Assembly: GCA_039090855.1 (NCBI GenBank)
Contig: CM076999.1
Location: forward strand, 115,381,072 to 115,445,071
DNA length: 64,000 bases
Source of the DNA: Macrothele yani
Lineage: Eukaryota; Arthropoda; Arachnida; Araneae; Macrothelidae
Direction: 5' to 3'
Shown here: positions 48,476-57,520 of the stretch, one piece after another
How the letters are laid out: every line of letters begins with the position of its first letter
How positions within the stretch are numbered: position 1 is the stretch's first letter
Translations under genes and position numbers: made by a program
The notes under the pieces: generated by a model
The model's database searches: none
What the model saw: the letters and a program-made list of their open reading frames with translations, nothing else
What the model was told of the DNA's origin: nothing

Positions 48476-48690
48476 ATTCTAAAATAGCATATACTTCTGG
48501 TATGCTGCGATTTCTGCGCAACTTGGGTATATTAGCACGGTCTTTCTTTTTTCTTCTTTTTTTCTTTCTTGTTTGAGCTTTTTGGTTCAAGTTATAATTT
48601 CTTTGAGAGTGGTTATTGCCCTATTTTCTATATTATACGTTGCTTATTGGTTTATTGAATGAAGTGTTTTAGTATATTAACACTATATTG

Positions 48691-49885
48691 ACAAAAGTCA
48701 CCGGACACCTAGAAGAAAACACAACATGGCATTTATTGACATACATTAGTACGGTGTTGGTAAACCGTTTGGCCTTAATGCATACACTGACCCTTCGAGA
48801 CATGCTTTCGACAAGGTTTTGGAACACAGCGGTAGGTATGCGCTTCCATTCAGTAACCAATACTGCCGCTAACTGCTGCTTAGTAGTAGACCTTAGTTTA
48901 TTATGCGGCGCTCCAATTCATCACATAGGTGCTCTATGGGATTAAGATCAGAGCTCTGTGCTGGCCAGTCCACACACACACACACACACAATACGGAATT
49001 ATCGTCAAACCACGACGTAACAGTCATTGCTTGAACAAGGCTCGGTTCCATAGTATTACCACAGAGTTGGTACGGAATAATTGTCCAGAATATCGAGGTA
49101 GACGTGCTGGTTAACAGGTTTGTCCACGATAACCAATCGGCCCGGACCATACCACAAAAAACACCCCCACACGGGTACACTGCCAGCTAAAAACTCGTCC
49201 GCATGAACAGTACACAGTGGTAAATAGCGTTCCCCCGGCTGCCGCCATACCCATACACGGCCATCAGACTGATAGATCGTGTATCTGGATTCATCAGTCC
49301 ATAGGACCCGTTTCCATTGATCTACGGTCCACGATAAATGTTCTTTACACCATGCTAAACGACGAGTAGCATTCCGAGTGGAGATGAAAGGCTTATGAGC
49401 AGCCGCACGACCACGGTAACCCATGGAATGAAGTTCTCTGGGAATGGTACGTGTACATACCGAGGTTCCAGCATTGTTACGTACTTGTACACTGCGGTCT
49501 TGTGCAGTACTCCGTCAATTAGCTATAACGACTCCCCAGAGACATCGACGTCTTCTATCATTGATTTTCTTTGGTCTGCTGGTACGTTTTGCTGCTTCAG
49601 GCACGCCATATGTCTTCCACTTATTCAGTACATCCAAAATTGACTTCACTATGTTTAAACGCCTCTCGGTTTCTCTTATGGACAACCCACTAATATAACA
49701 CCCAACAATCTTTCCTTTCCCAAAGTCAGTTCTCTCCCGCCGCGACGTTTTCACTCAACCTCACATTGCGATATCATCACGGTCAGCTGCAGGCTTGTTT
49801 TTGTACCGTTTGCAGCTGTACCGCGCATATTAACAACGCAGTGGATCCGTTCATTTGCTTTTAAACGGTGCCCGGTGACTTTTGT
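48691..49885 (-). mobile_element. Tc1-like DNA transposon 1, inactive
   Basis: Inverted ends ACAAAAGTCACCGGACACC (48691-48709) and its complement with one mismatch (49867-49885). Transposase remains are on the minus strand. The right end runs into (TA)n, so the TA duplication cannot be defined. A (CA)n tract at about 48970-48990 has expanded inside the coding region. Confidence 0.88.
48750..49754 (-). pseudogene. Tc1-like transposase 1, multiply broken
   Basis: Pieces in order on the minus strand: a helix-turn-helix region with GKIVGCYISGLSIRETERRL (from 49754), the DDE start YRGRAAAHKPFIS, RLAWCKEHLSW, VLWTDESRY with the first Asp (from 49424), and DWPAQSSDLNPIEHLCDELE with the catalytic Glu (about 48893-48965). 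The segment expected to carry the second Asp is destroyed by frameshifts and the (CA)n expansion. Confidence 0.85.
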
Positions 49886-49912
49886 ATATATATATATATA
49901 CATATACAGTAT

Positions 49913-51740
49913 TCCACTTTGACTTCCAAAGTGGAATATATAGAGCTATGCAAGACAGCTAGAAAAAGTATCACTGAAGACGTAAGAAAATTCAACTGTG
50001 AACTAGTGAGGAAAGCAACTGAAAACAACCAAAGCCTAAAGATAGCAAAGGGACATCTCAGTAAGGGAAGAAAACAGATTATGGCACTGAGAAAAGAAGA
50101 TGGTTCTGTAACAAGAAATAGAGGCGAAATTTTGACAAGAGTGAAAGATGTCTACTCCAAATTATATGAAAGGGATGATACATGCACTCCAGACATCATG
50201 AAAGATACCAGTACCAGAGTTCCTCCAGTCCTTCCAGCAGAAGTTGCACATGCAATCAAGAACATGAAACGGGGAAAAGCTCCAGGAGAAGATGGAATTA
50301 CTGTAGACATCATACAAGAAGCAAGTGGAGAAATCGAAACAGTACTCGCCCAAATTTTCACTCGATGCCTTAATGAAGGAAAGATTCATGAGGATTGGAA
50401 CAATGCTACAATGATCCTGCTACATAAGAAAGGTGACATTGAGGATCTTGGAAACTACAGACCTATCAGCCTCCTATCAGTAGTTTATAAAATCTTCACT
50501 AAAGTTCTTTCACACCGATTGAAGGTAACACTGGACATGGCTCAACCGAGAGAACAAGCTGGATTCAGGAGTGGCTACAGCACAATAGATCATATCCACG
50601 TACTGAGAGAACTAATTGAAAGAGCAAGGGAATATGAACTTCCATTGTGCATGGCTTTTATCGATAATGAAAAAGCCTTTGATTCGGTGAAACCATCAGT
50701 AGTTACAATGGCTCTGAAAACCTGCGGTATTGAAGATGCATACATTAATATTATTAATAATATCTATGAAAATGCAAGTGCAAAGATTAGGCTGTTTGAA
50801 AATACAACACACGTAAAAATTGGAAAGGGAGTGAGACAAGGTGACACCATATCTCCGAAGCTCTTTAATGCCACATTGGAGGGTGTTTTTCAGTCGCTGA
50901 GCTGGGAAAACAAGGGGATAAAGGTTAATGGAGATTATCTAACCCACCTTCGTTTTGCTGATGACGTAGTCATTTTTGCAACTACCCCATCAGAGCTGCA
51001 GAGTATGATCCAGGAACTTGCTGACAAGAGCAAAGAAGTGGGATTAAAAATGAACTTTCAGAAGACAAAAGTGATGTTCAATGCTTTTACAAGAAATGAA
51101 GATTTATCGATTGATGGAGAAAAGCTGGAGGTAACAGACACGTACGTTTATCTTGGACAGCAGATATCAAGTGAGGGTCACATTGGTGAAGAAATTAATC
51201 GGCGTACAAAACTTGCCTGGAGAGCTTTTGGAAGAAACAGCATAATTTTCAAGAGCAATATGCCATTATGTCTTAAAAGAAAAGTGTTTGATCAATGCAT
51301 CCTTCCAGTGCTTACGTATGGTGCAGAGACGTGGACCTTAACTAAAAGAGACATACAAAGGCTGCAGACAACTCAAAGATGCATGGAGAGGTGCATACTT
51401 GGTGTAACCAGGAGAGATAAGAAGAGGAACTCGTGGATCCGAAAATGACAAGAGTGGAAGACATCATGGTCAGAGTTAAATCCCTGAAATGGCAATGGGC
51501 TGGACATACTGCCAGAAGGACAGATCATCGATGGACAGCCGAAATTTTAGATTGGATTCCAAGGGACAGGAAAAGACCCAGAAGAAGACCACATGGGAGA
51601 TGGGTGGATGAAATTTGAAAGTATGCAGGGGTGACATGGAGGAGACTGGCACAAGACAGACCGTTGTGGAGGAAACTTGGGGAGACCTTCGTCCAGCAGT
51701 GGATTGATAATGGTTGACAATGATGATGATGATGATGATG
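49913..51740 (+). mobile_element. RTE LINE copy E, 5'-truncated, with 11-bp target duplication
   Basis: Flanked by ATATACAGTAT at 49902-49912 and 51741-51751. The first 8 bp (TCCACTTT, 49913-49920) are an inverted copy of the sequence just downstream (AAAGTGGA), a small foldback at the 5' junction. Ends in a GATGAT repeat tail. Confidence 0.92.
49922..51717 (+). pseudogene. RTE polyprotein, copy E (lacks APE domain)
   Basis: Open to 51448 with the RT complete: GKAPGEDGITVDII, NYRPISLLS, FIDNEKAFDSV, GVRQGDTISP and FADDVVIFA. A missing A in an A-run near 51445 shifts the frame into 51433-51618, where a C-to-T change creates a stop (GAAATTTGA). Otherwise close to RTE D. No endonuclease, so it could not act alone. 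Confidence 0.9.
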
Positions 51741-51772
51741 ATATACAGTATATCTGTGGGATAGTTACTTTA

Positions 51773-52998
51773 TACACTATCTACCAACAAGTAATTGGAC
51801 ACCTGTAATAGCAAAGGAAAACGAAGTTTATTCACCTTCAATAGTTGGTGGAGCCTATACGAACGGCGATTACAGCTGCGACCCTCCGGGGCATACTCTC
51901 AACCAGGCGCTGTACGACGGCTAGCGGTATTTTCTTCCACTCGGCTTGGAGAAGACAGGTCAGTTCCTTCACCGATTTCGGACGGTGGGGGCACCCCTTA
52001 AGTCGACGCTCCAACTCGTCCCAGACGTGCTCGATAGGGTTAAGGTCCGGGCTCTGCGCAGGCCAGTCCATTCGATTAACCCCATTGTCCCCATACCAAG
52101 CCATGGTGGACCTCGCAACATGACAGGTGGCATTGTCATCCTGAAAGTAACATGGGTCCACCCCGTAAAACTGCAGCAAACGTAGGAAGCGCATGGTTAT
52201 CCAAAATGGTGCAGTAGGTCTCGACGTTGAGTGTACCAGGAATTGCGACCAAGGATCCCGTGCCATACTAGGAGAAACACCCCCATAGCATAATCCCACC
52301 GCCGCCGAACTTCACAGTTGGCACAATACATTCCGGCAGGTGGCGTTCTCCAGGCAGACGCCAAACCCAGACCCTGCCATCCGAACGGTAGAGGGTGAAC
52401 CTTGATTCGTCGCTCCAGAGAACCTGTGTCCACTGTTCAACGGTCCACTGTCGACGTTCTTTTCACCACGTTAGCCGAGCAGCGCTATTGGACTTGGTGA
52501 TCAAAGGCTTGTGGGCGGCAGCACGTCCATGATAACAGAGCAGATGGGCTTCCTTACGGATGGTATTCATCGAAAGAACACTCCCGGATACCTGTTGAAA
52601 CTCCTCGGGGATGTGGCCCATCGATTTGGTGCGGTTCTTCCGAATTTCTCTGGCCAGCACCCGTCGGTCTCTAACTCCCAGTTTTGTGGGTCTGCCGGGT
52701 CTGGGCACATTCCGACAGTCACCTCTCATCTTCCACTTGCCAATCACGTAGACCACTGTCGATATTGGGTACTTCAACTCGCTGGATATGTCACGTATGG
52801 ATCGGCCATTTCTGTGATACACGACGATTACACCTTTCTCGAAATCAGAGAGGTCTGAACTGCGTGGCATCTTGCATGCGACTAGTTGCGTTGTTGTTTC
52901 CCACACGATATTTAGCGGCGGTGGCCGTGACGTGTATCAGGACCGCAGATATCGTCGATTGCAGGGGTGTCGAATTACTTGTTGGTAGAAAGTGCATA
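51773..52998 (-). mobile_element. Tc1-like DNA transposon 2 (1.2 kb), inactive
   Basis: Inverted ends of about 31 bp, TRCACTWTCTACCAACAAG at the outside, with TA at 51771-51772 and 52999-53000. Unrelated in its ends to Tc1-like element 1. Confidence 0.92.
51838..52870 (-). pseudogene. Tc1-like transposase 2, broken
   Basis: Starts MPRSSDLSDFEKG (52870) with a helix-turn-helix region and a PRPGRPTKL hook. A TGA interrupts RLTW*KERRQW where element 1 has RLAWCKE. WSDESRF (first Asp) follows in a displaced frame. The 52299-51838 frame has FQDDNATCHVARS (second Asp) and QSPDLNPIEHVWDELERR (Glu), spaced as D34E. One stop and at least one frameshift make it inactive. Confidence 0.88.
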
Positions 52999-53000
52999 AA

Positions 53001-53839
53001 TTTTATAAAATAGTCTTGTGGTCATAAGCATTTGACCACTCAGTTTATACGAGTGCCGTAATTGTAATAAGTAGCGTGGTGTGTTTGCGTGCATTTGAAG
53101 CATTACGAGTTTCTTTTTACCCGGTCTTCTTTTCCAAAAGTTCAATAAGCAAAAATGTTTGCTAAACGTTGATGAGCAATTGGGATCTGGCTCTACAATG
53201 TTTCCTTACCGATTAATGATAAAATCATTAGGTGCTACACAATTACCTATCTCAACACAATATTAAATTTGGACACACGACGTTTCAATTTCATTGCTGT
53301 GGTTTCCATGGCAACGAATGCAAATAAGAGAGATAAAAGAGTAGGTACTGTGGAAAACGTTGCACTCGGTTTCTTGTTTGCCTTTCAATCAGAACCGTAA
53401 CCGAAGGCAACTATCACCGGGAATTATTCATTTACAATATTCAAGGAAAACTACTGAGCTTAAAACAAACAGAATAAAACTGCTTAAGAGAATTTTCTCA
53501 ACAATGTGGGAAGAACATGAAGAGGTGAATACTATAAAATGTGTACCATGTCATTGAACGGTGATTCAAAATAATTTATGAAAGTCATGCAATACAAAAG
53601 CATCGAAATCTTCATTTTAATTTGAAAAGGGGAATGCGATTAGAAAAACGTAGTGTGGATAACAGTTTTATCATATCTGAATAAATGCAACTATTTCGTC
53701 GAAAAATATGCAGTTGTTTCTCTGAAGGTTTAAGCTAATAACCGATAGAGGATTCGTAGTTTTTTTCACGAATGTATTGGAGGATGCTGCGACAAGTAAT
53801 GGAAATATAACCTATTGATTTTATATTGACAATTTTGCA
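53001..53839. other. Upstream region of the gustatory receptor
   Basis: No coding sequence recognised. Contains the X-box and octamer listed separately. The mean composition is AT-rich with no clear TATA box immediately before the ATG. Confidence 0.6.
53302..53325 (+). promoter_or_regulatory. RFX X-box and POU octamer, 2 nt apart
   Basis: GTTTCCATGGCAAC at 53302-53315 fits the X-box pattern RYYNYYWWRRNRAC and differs at one base from the RFX palindrome GTTGCCATGGCAAC. ATGCAAAT at 53318-53325 is a perfect POU octamer. They lie 515-538 bp before the receptor ATG. RFX factors act in ciliated sensory neurons and POU factors in chemoreceptor choice in insects, so the pairing fits; regulation of this gene is inference. 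Confidence 0.5.
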
Positions 53840-55015
53840 ATGATTCGAACAATCCCAAATGCATCTTCGTCTACTGGAAAAAATCTGGAGTCAGTTTTTA
53901 AGGTCATGGACTTGTACGGGTTCGATTTCGTTGATGCGACAAAAAGGACACGGTGCGTGAAGCTTTACATCGGGGCATGCCGAACCCTAAATTTATGTGC
54001 TCATGCATATATTCTAATCATATCTTTCTTTTATTTTAGAACCATTTTCGAATATGGAATGCTCACACTTCTTGGTCAAATGAATTGTTTAATCCCAGTA
54101 CTCCTGTGGCTGATCATTCGCAGAGGAGGTAATATAATTGTGTCGGTAATTAAGAAATTAGAGCAAAGTGAATCTGAAATTATACATCTAACAAATATTC
54201 CATCTAATTCAAAACCGAAACGTATTATGTTCGCTACTTGGATGACTGCTTTATTAACACCTGCTAATGTTTTATTACATATCGCATCTCTGCTCTCCAC
54301 TGGTATGGACGTGAACTATTTTATTAAAGACTTCACTTTCAACTATGATGTCCCGCATGGTAACTATGTAAAACACTTGTGTTTCTTTCTTTTCCTCGCT
54401 GTTGACTTCCATGTGTGCTACATTCTAAATTTTTACACATGCTTGTTTGTATCCTTCCTTTGCGCAGAAGTAACCGGGATATTTGATATGCTGTTGGCGT
54501 GCCTGGCAGCGCCAAATTCATTTGAGTTTCGTGGGGCCAATATTCGGAACGTAATGAAGCACTACAAGGTGCTACGTAAACATGTCCAAGAAATGGATTC
54601 AGTTTGTTCAACGCCTGTATTTCTCATACTGGCGAGTCAAATTATTAATACATTGTATTGCGTTTCAACTTTAACACTTATATCCAGAGGTCATGAGGAT
54701 GATTTCATGCTTTTACCTGCAGTTTGGCATATCTTTTTAAATACCTTCTTTTTTCTTCTGCTAGTTCTTTCGGCTTCACAACTGCGAGAAAGGAACAATG
54801 CTTTAACAATACGCTTAATGGAACTTCTCGAAGACAACAAATATTGTACCAACACACATATGTTAACCCTACAGAGCTATCTGATATGTCCAGAAAAATA
54901 CGGTCTTTCTGTGCTGGGAATGATTCCTTTAACCCGAAGTTTGATATTGACACTTTTTAGTCTGTTCGTAACCTATGCTGTTATATTGGTGCAGTTTCTG
55001 CCCCGATACATATAG
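53840..55015 (+). CDS. Gustatory receptor-like seven-transmembrane protein
   Basis: 391 residues, one open frame, ATG at 53840. Hydrophobic segments at about 52-70, 72-93, 129-152, 178-205, 258-281, 291-313 and 366-386 make seven transmembrane helices. The last contains TYAVILVQF (378-386), the TYhhhhhQF signature of arthropod gustatory receptors. Length is normal for the family. These act as ligand-gated cation channels in chemosensory neuron membranes; the ligand cannot be told. The gene is apparently intronless, although pyrimidine tracts ending in TTTTAG (54037-54042; 54955-54960) resemble splice acceptors inside the frame, the second just before the signature where many receptor genes have an intron. 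A polyadenylation signal AATAAA lies at 55036-55041. Odorant receptors share the fold, but the TY...QF motif favours a gustatory receptor. Confidence 0.85.
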   Translation: MIRTIPNASSSTGKNLESVFKVMDLYGFDFVDATKRTRCVKLYIGACRTLNLCAHAYILIISFFYFRTIFEYGMLTLLGQMNCLIPVLLWLIIRRGGNIIVSVIKKLEQSESEIIHLTNIPSNSKPKRIMFATWMTALLTPANVLLHIASLLSTGMDVNYFIKDFTFNYDVPHGNYVKHLCFFLFLAVDFHVCYILNFYTCLFVSFLCAEVTGIFDMLLACLAAPNSFEFRGANIRNVMKHYKVLRKHVQEMDSVCSTPVFLILASQIINTLYCVSTLTLISRGHEDDFMLLPAVWHIFLNTFFFLLLVLSASQLRERNNALTIRLMELLEDNKYCTNTHMLTLQSYLICPEKYGLSVLGMIPLTRSLILTLFSLFVTYAVILVQFLPRYI

Positions 55016-57330
55016 AACAAATCGTAGTCTTGTTGAATAAATCAAATTTCATGTTGAACAAATCATAAGATTGTAATATCTGCAAAATGATAAAGACAAA
55101 GGAAAGTACATGTTTTTTTATAATGCAGTTGTATAATCAATTTACTAATGTTCTTAGCAAACTTTAAAGTCGAACATACAATTCACTTCGGCTTTTAGTA
55201 ACGTATGCTGCTTATTAGTGCAGTTTTGCTCTGATAAAAGTCTCAAGTTGAACAAATTGTTCCTTAATATCTGCAAAATAAAGACAAGTCGATGTACAGG
55301 TTTCACTTTTTGTGATACAGTTGCTTAATTAATTAACTAAAGTTCAGTTTGAGTTCAACAACTCTGAAGTTGTTGAACACATATTTCACTTCACCTGCAA
55401 AACGAAATGCCAAATGGATGTCATTGGTGGGGGTTTTTTTTCTGTTTTTCTTTTGTCCTTTGTTTGCAGTGGAGTTGTTTAATAATCAACTAATGTTCTT
55501 AGCTAACTTTAAAGATGTTGAACACATGTCATTTCACCAGCGAAATGAAGACTTTTTTGTTTTGCTTTTGGATGTAGAAGTTTTTTTGTTTTGCTTTTGC
55601 AATGCAATTGTTTATTAATTAAAAAATGTCTTTAGCTGACACTGAAGTTGTTGAACACATATTTCATTTTACCTGCAAAATGAAGACAAATGTATGAATG
55701 CCGAGGTGTGTGTTTTTTTCAGTGCTGTTGTTTACTAATTTAAATAGTGTTCCTAGAGCGGACTCCGAAGTTACTGAACACATATTTCACTTAACATGCA
55801 AAACTGAATGTCAAATGGATGTTACTGGTGTGTTATTTTGTTTGTTTTTCTTCTGTCCTTTGTTTGCAGTGGAGTTGTTTAATAATCAACTAATGTTCTT
55901 AGCTAATTTTAAAGATGTTGAACACATGTCATTTCACCAGCGAAATGAAGACAAATGGATGTAGAAGTTTTTTTTTTGTTTTGCTTTTGCAATGCAATTG
56001 TTTATTAATTAAAAAATGTCTTTAGCTGACACTGAAGTTGTTGAACACATATTTCATTTTACCTGCAAAATGAAGACAAATGTATGAATGCCGAGGTGTG
56101 TGTTATTTTCAGTGCTGTTGTTTACTAATTTAAATAGTGTTCCTAGAGCGGACTCTGAAGTTACTGAACACATATTTCACTTAACCTGCAAAACTGAATG
56201 TCAAATGGATGTTACTGGTGTGTTATTTTGTGTGTTTTTCTTTTGTCCTTTGTTTGCAGTGGAGTTGTTTATTAATCAACTAATGTTCTTAGCTAACTTT
56301 AAAGATGTTGAACACATGTCATTTCACCAGCGAAATGAAGACAAATGGATGTAGAAGTTTTTTTTGTTTTGCTTTTGCAATGCAATTGTTTATTAATTAA
56401 AAAATGTCTTTAGCTAACACTGAAGTTGTTGAACACATATTTCATTTTAACTGCAAAATGAAGACACATGTATGAATGCCAAGGTGTGTTTTTTTTTCTA
56501 AGTGCTGGTTTTTACTAATTTAAATAATGTTCCTGGTGCGGACTCTGAAGTTGTTGAACACATATTTCACTTTACCCGCAAATGAAGACAAATGGATGTC
56601 AAAGTGTTTTTTTTTTTTTTTTTGCAATGCAGTTCTGCAAAAGTGGAAACGACAAATGGACGTACAAGTGGTTCTGTTTTTTCAATGCATTTATTTATTA
56701 ATTAAGTTTTTGGCTAACTCTCTGAAGTTGTGAACAAATTTCACTTTACCTGCAAAATGTTCATTTCATCTGCAAAATGAAAAAGACAAGTGGATGTACA
56801 GGTTGTTCTATTTTTGCAATGCAGTTTATTTTTAGCTAACTAACGTTCTTATCTAATTCTGAAGTTGTTTATTACTTATTTCACTTCACCTGCAAAATAA
56901 AAAAGTCGAATGGATGTAGAGGTGTGTGTTTTTTTCTTTTGGAATGCAGTTGTTTATTAATGAACTAATATTCTTATCTAACTTTGAAGATGTTGAACAC
57001 ATATTTCACTTCACCTGCAAATTGAAGACAAATACATTTAGAGGGTTTTTTTTTGTCAATGCAGCTTCTTGTATGATGATTCAATACTTAACTAATGCTC
57101 TCAGATAACTCTGAAGTTGTTGAACACATATTTCATTTCATCTGCTAAACGAAGACGTCGAATGGATGTGGAGGTAGGTTATTTTTGCAGTGCAGATGTT
57201 TATTAATTAACTGATGTTTTTAGCTAACTTTGAAGATGTTGAAAATATGTTTCATTTCACCTGCAAAATGAAAAAAAAACAAATGGATGTAGAAGTGGGT
57301 CTGTTTTTGCAATGCAGTTGTTTATTTCAT
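55016..57330. repeat. Minisatellite of about 130-bp units, partly in a 390-bp higher-order repeat
   Basis: About 15 diverged units, each with GTTGTTTATTAATTAA, TGTTCTTAGCTAAC, TGAAGTTGTTGAACACATATT and CTGCAAAATGAAGACAAATGG in that order. The 390-bp block near 55624-56013 is repeated almost exactly at 56014-56400, a three-unit higher-order repeat. The first units overlap the 3' untranslated region of the receptor. Short open frames here (55349-55618, 55698-55964 and others) are repeat artefacts. Confidence 0.9.
55190..55350 (+). pseudogene. Duplicated 3' end of the gustatory receptor gene
   Basis: TTTTAGTAACGTATGCTGCTTATTAGTGCAG... (55196 on) is a diverged copy of the receptor's last codons (54958-55015), followed by the same 3' flanking order (GTTGAACAAAT, ATATCTGCAAAAT, AAGACAA, TGTACA). 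A one-base deletion puts a TAG in the VTYA... frame. This links the receptor 3' end with the minisatellite units. Confidence 0.75.
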
Positions 57331-57520
57331 TTCATTTCATTTATTTTTCGTTATGATATTACATTTGACCATGGTACATTTCAAAAGTAATTTTATAACA
57401 TATAATACTGTATTACAAAAAAAAAACATGCATTATACGAATTATGAATACCTATGTACAGGGTAACCACAGAACAGGAAATTGAGTTAAAAGGTTATAT
57501 ATATATATATATGTATATGA
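57331..57520. other. Unassigned spacer with (AT)n
   Basis: Contains (ATTTC)n-like DNA, an A-tract at 57418-57427 and (AT)n at about 57498-57517 next to the 3' end of RTE F. No gene. Confidence 0.5.

Noticed and set aside
52480..52486. TGA at a Cys position (W-C-K-E) in Tc1-like transposase 2, as a possible second Sec codon
   Set aside because: The element has other frame breaks, no SECIS-like structure was seen, and Tc1 transposases are not known selenoproteins; a plain nonsense change.
55349..56733. Repeated open frames downstream of the receptor as a secreted protein family
   Set aside because: They follow the 130/390-bp minisatellite period and have no consistent start, signal peptide or domain.
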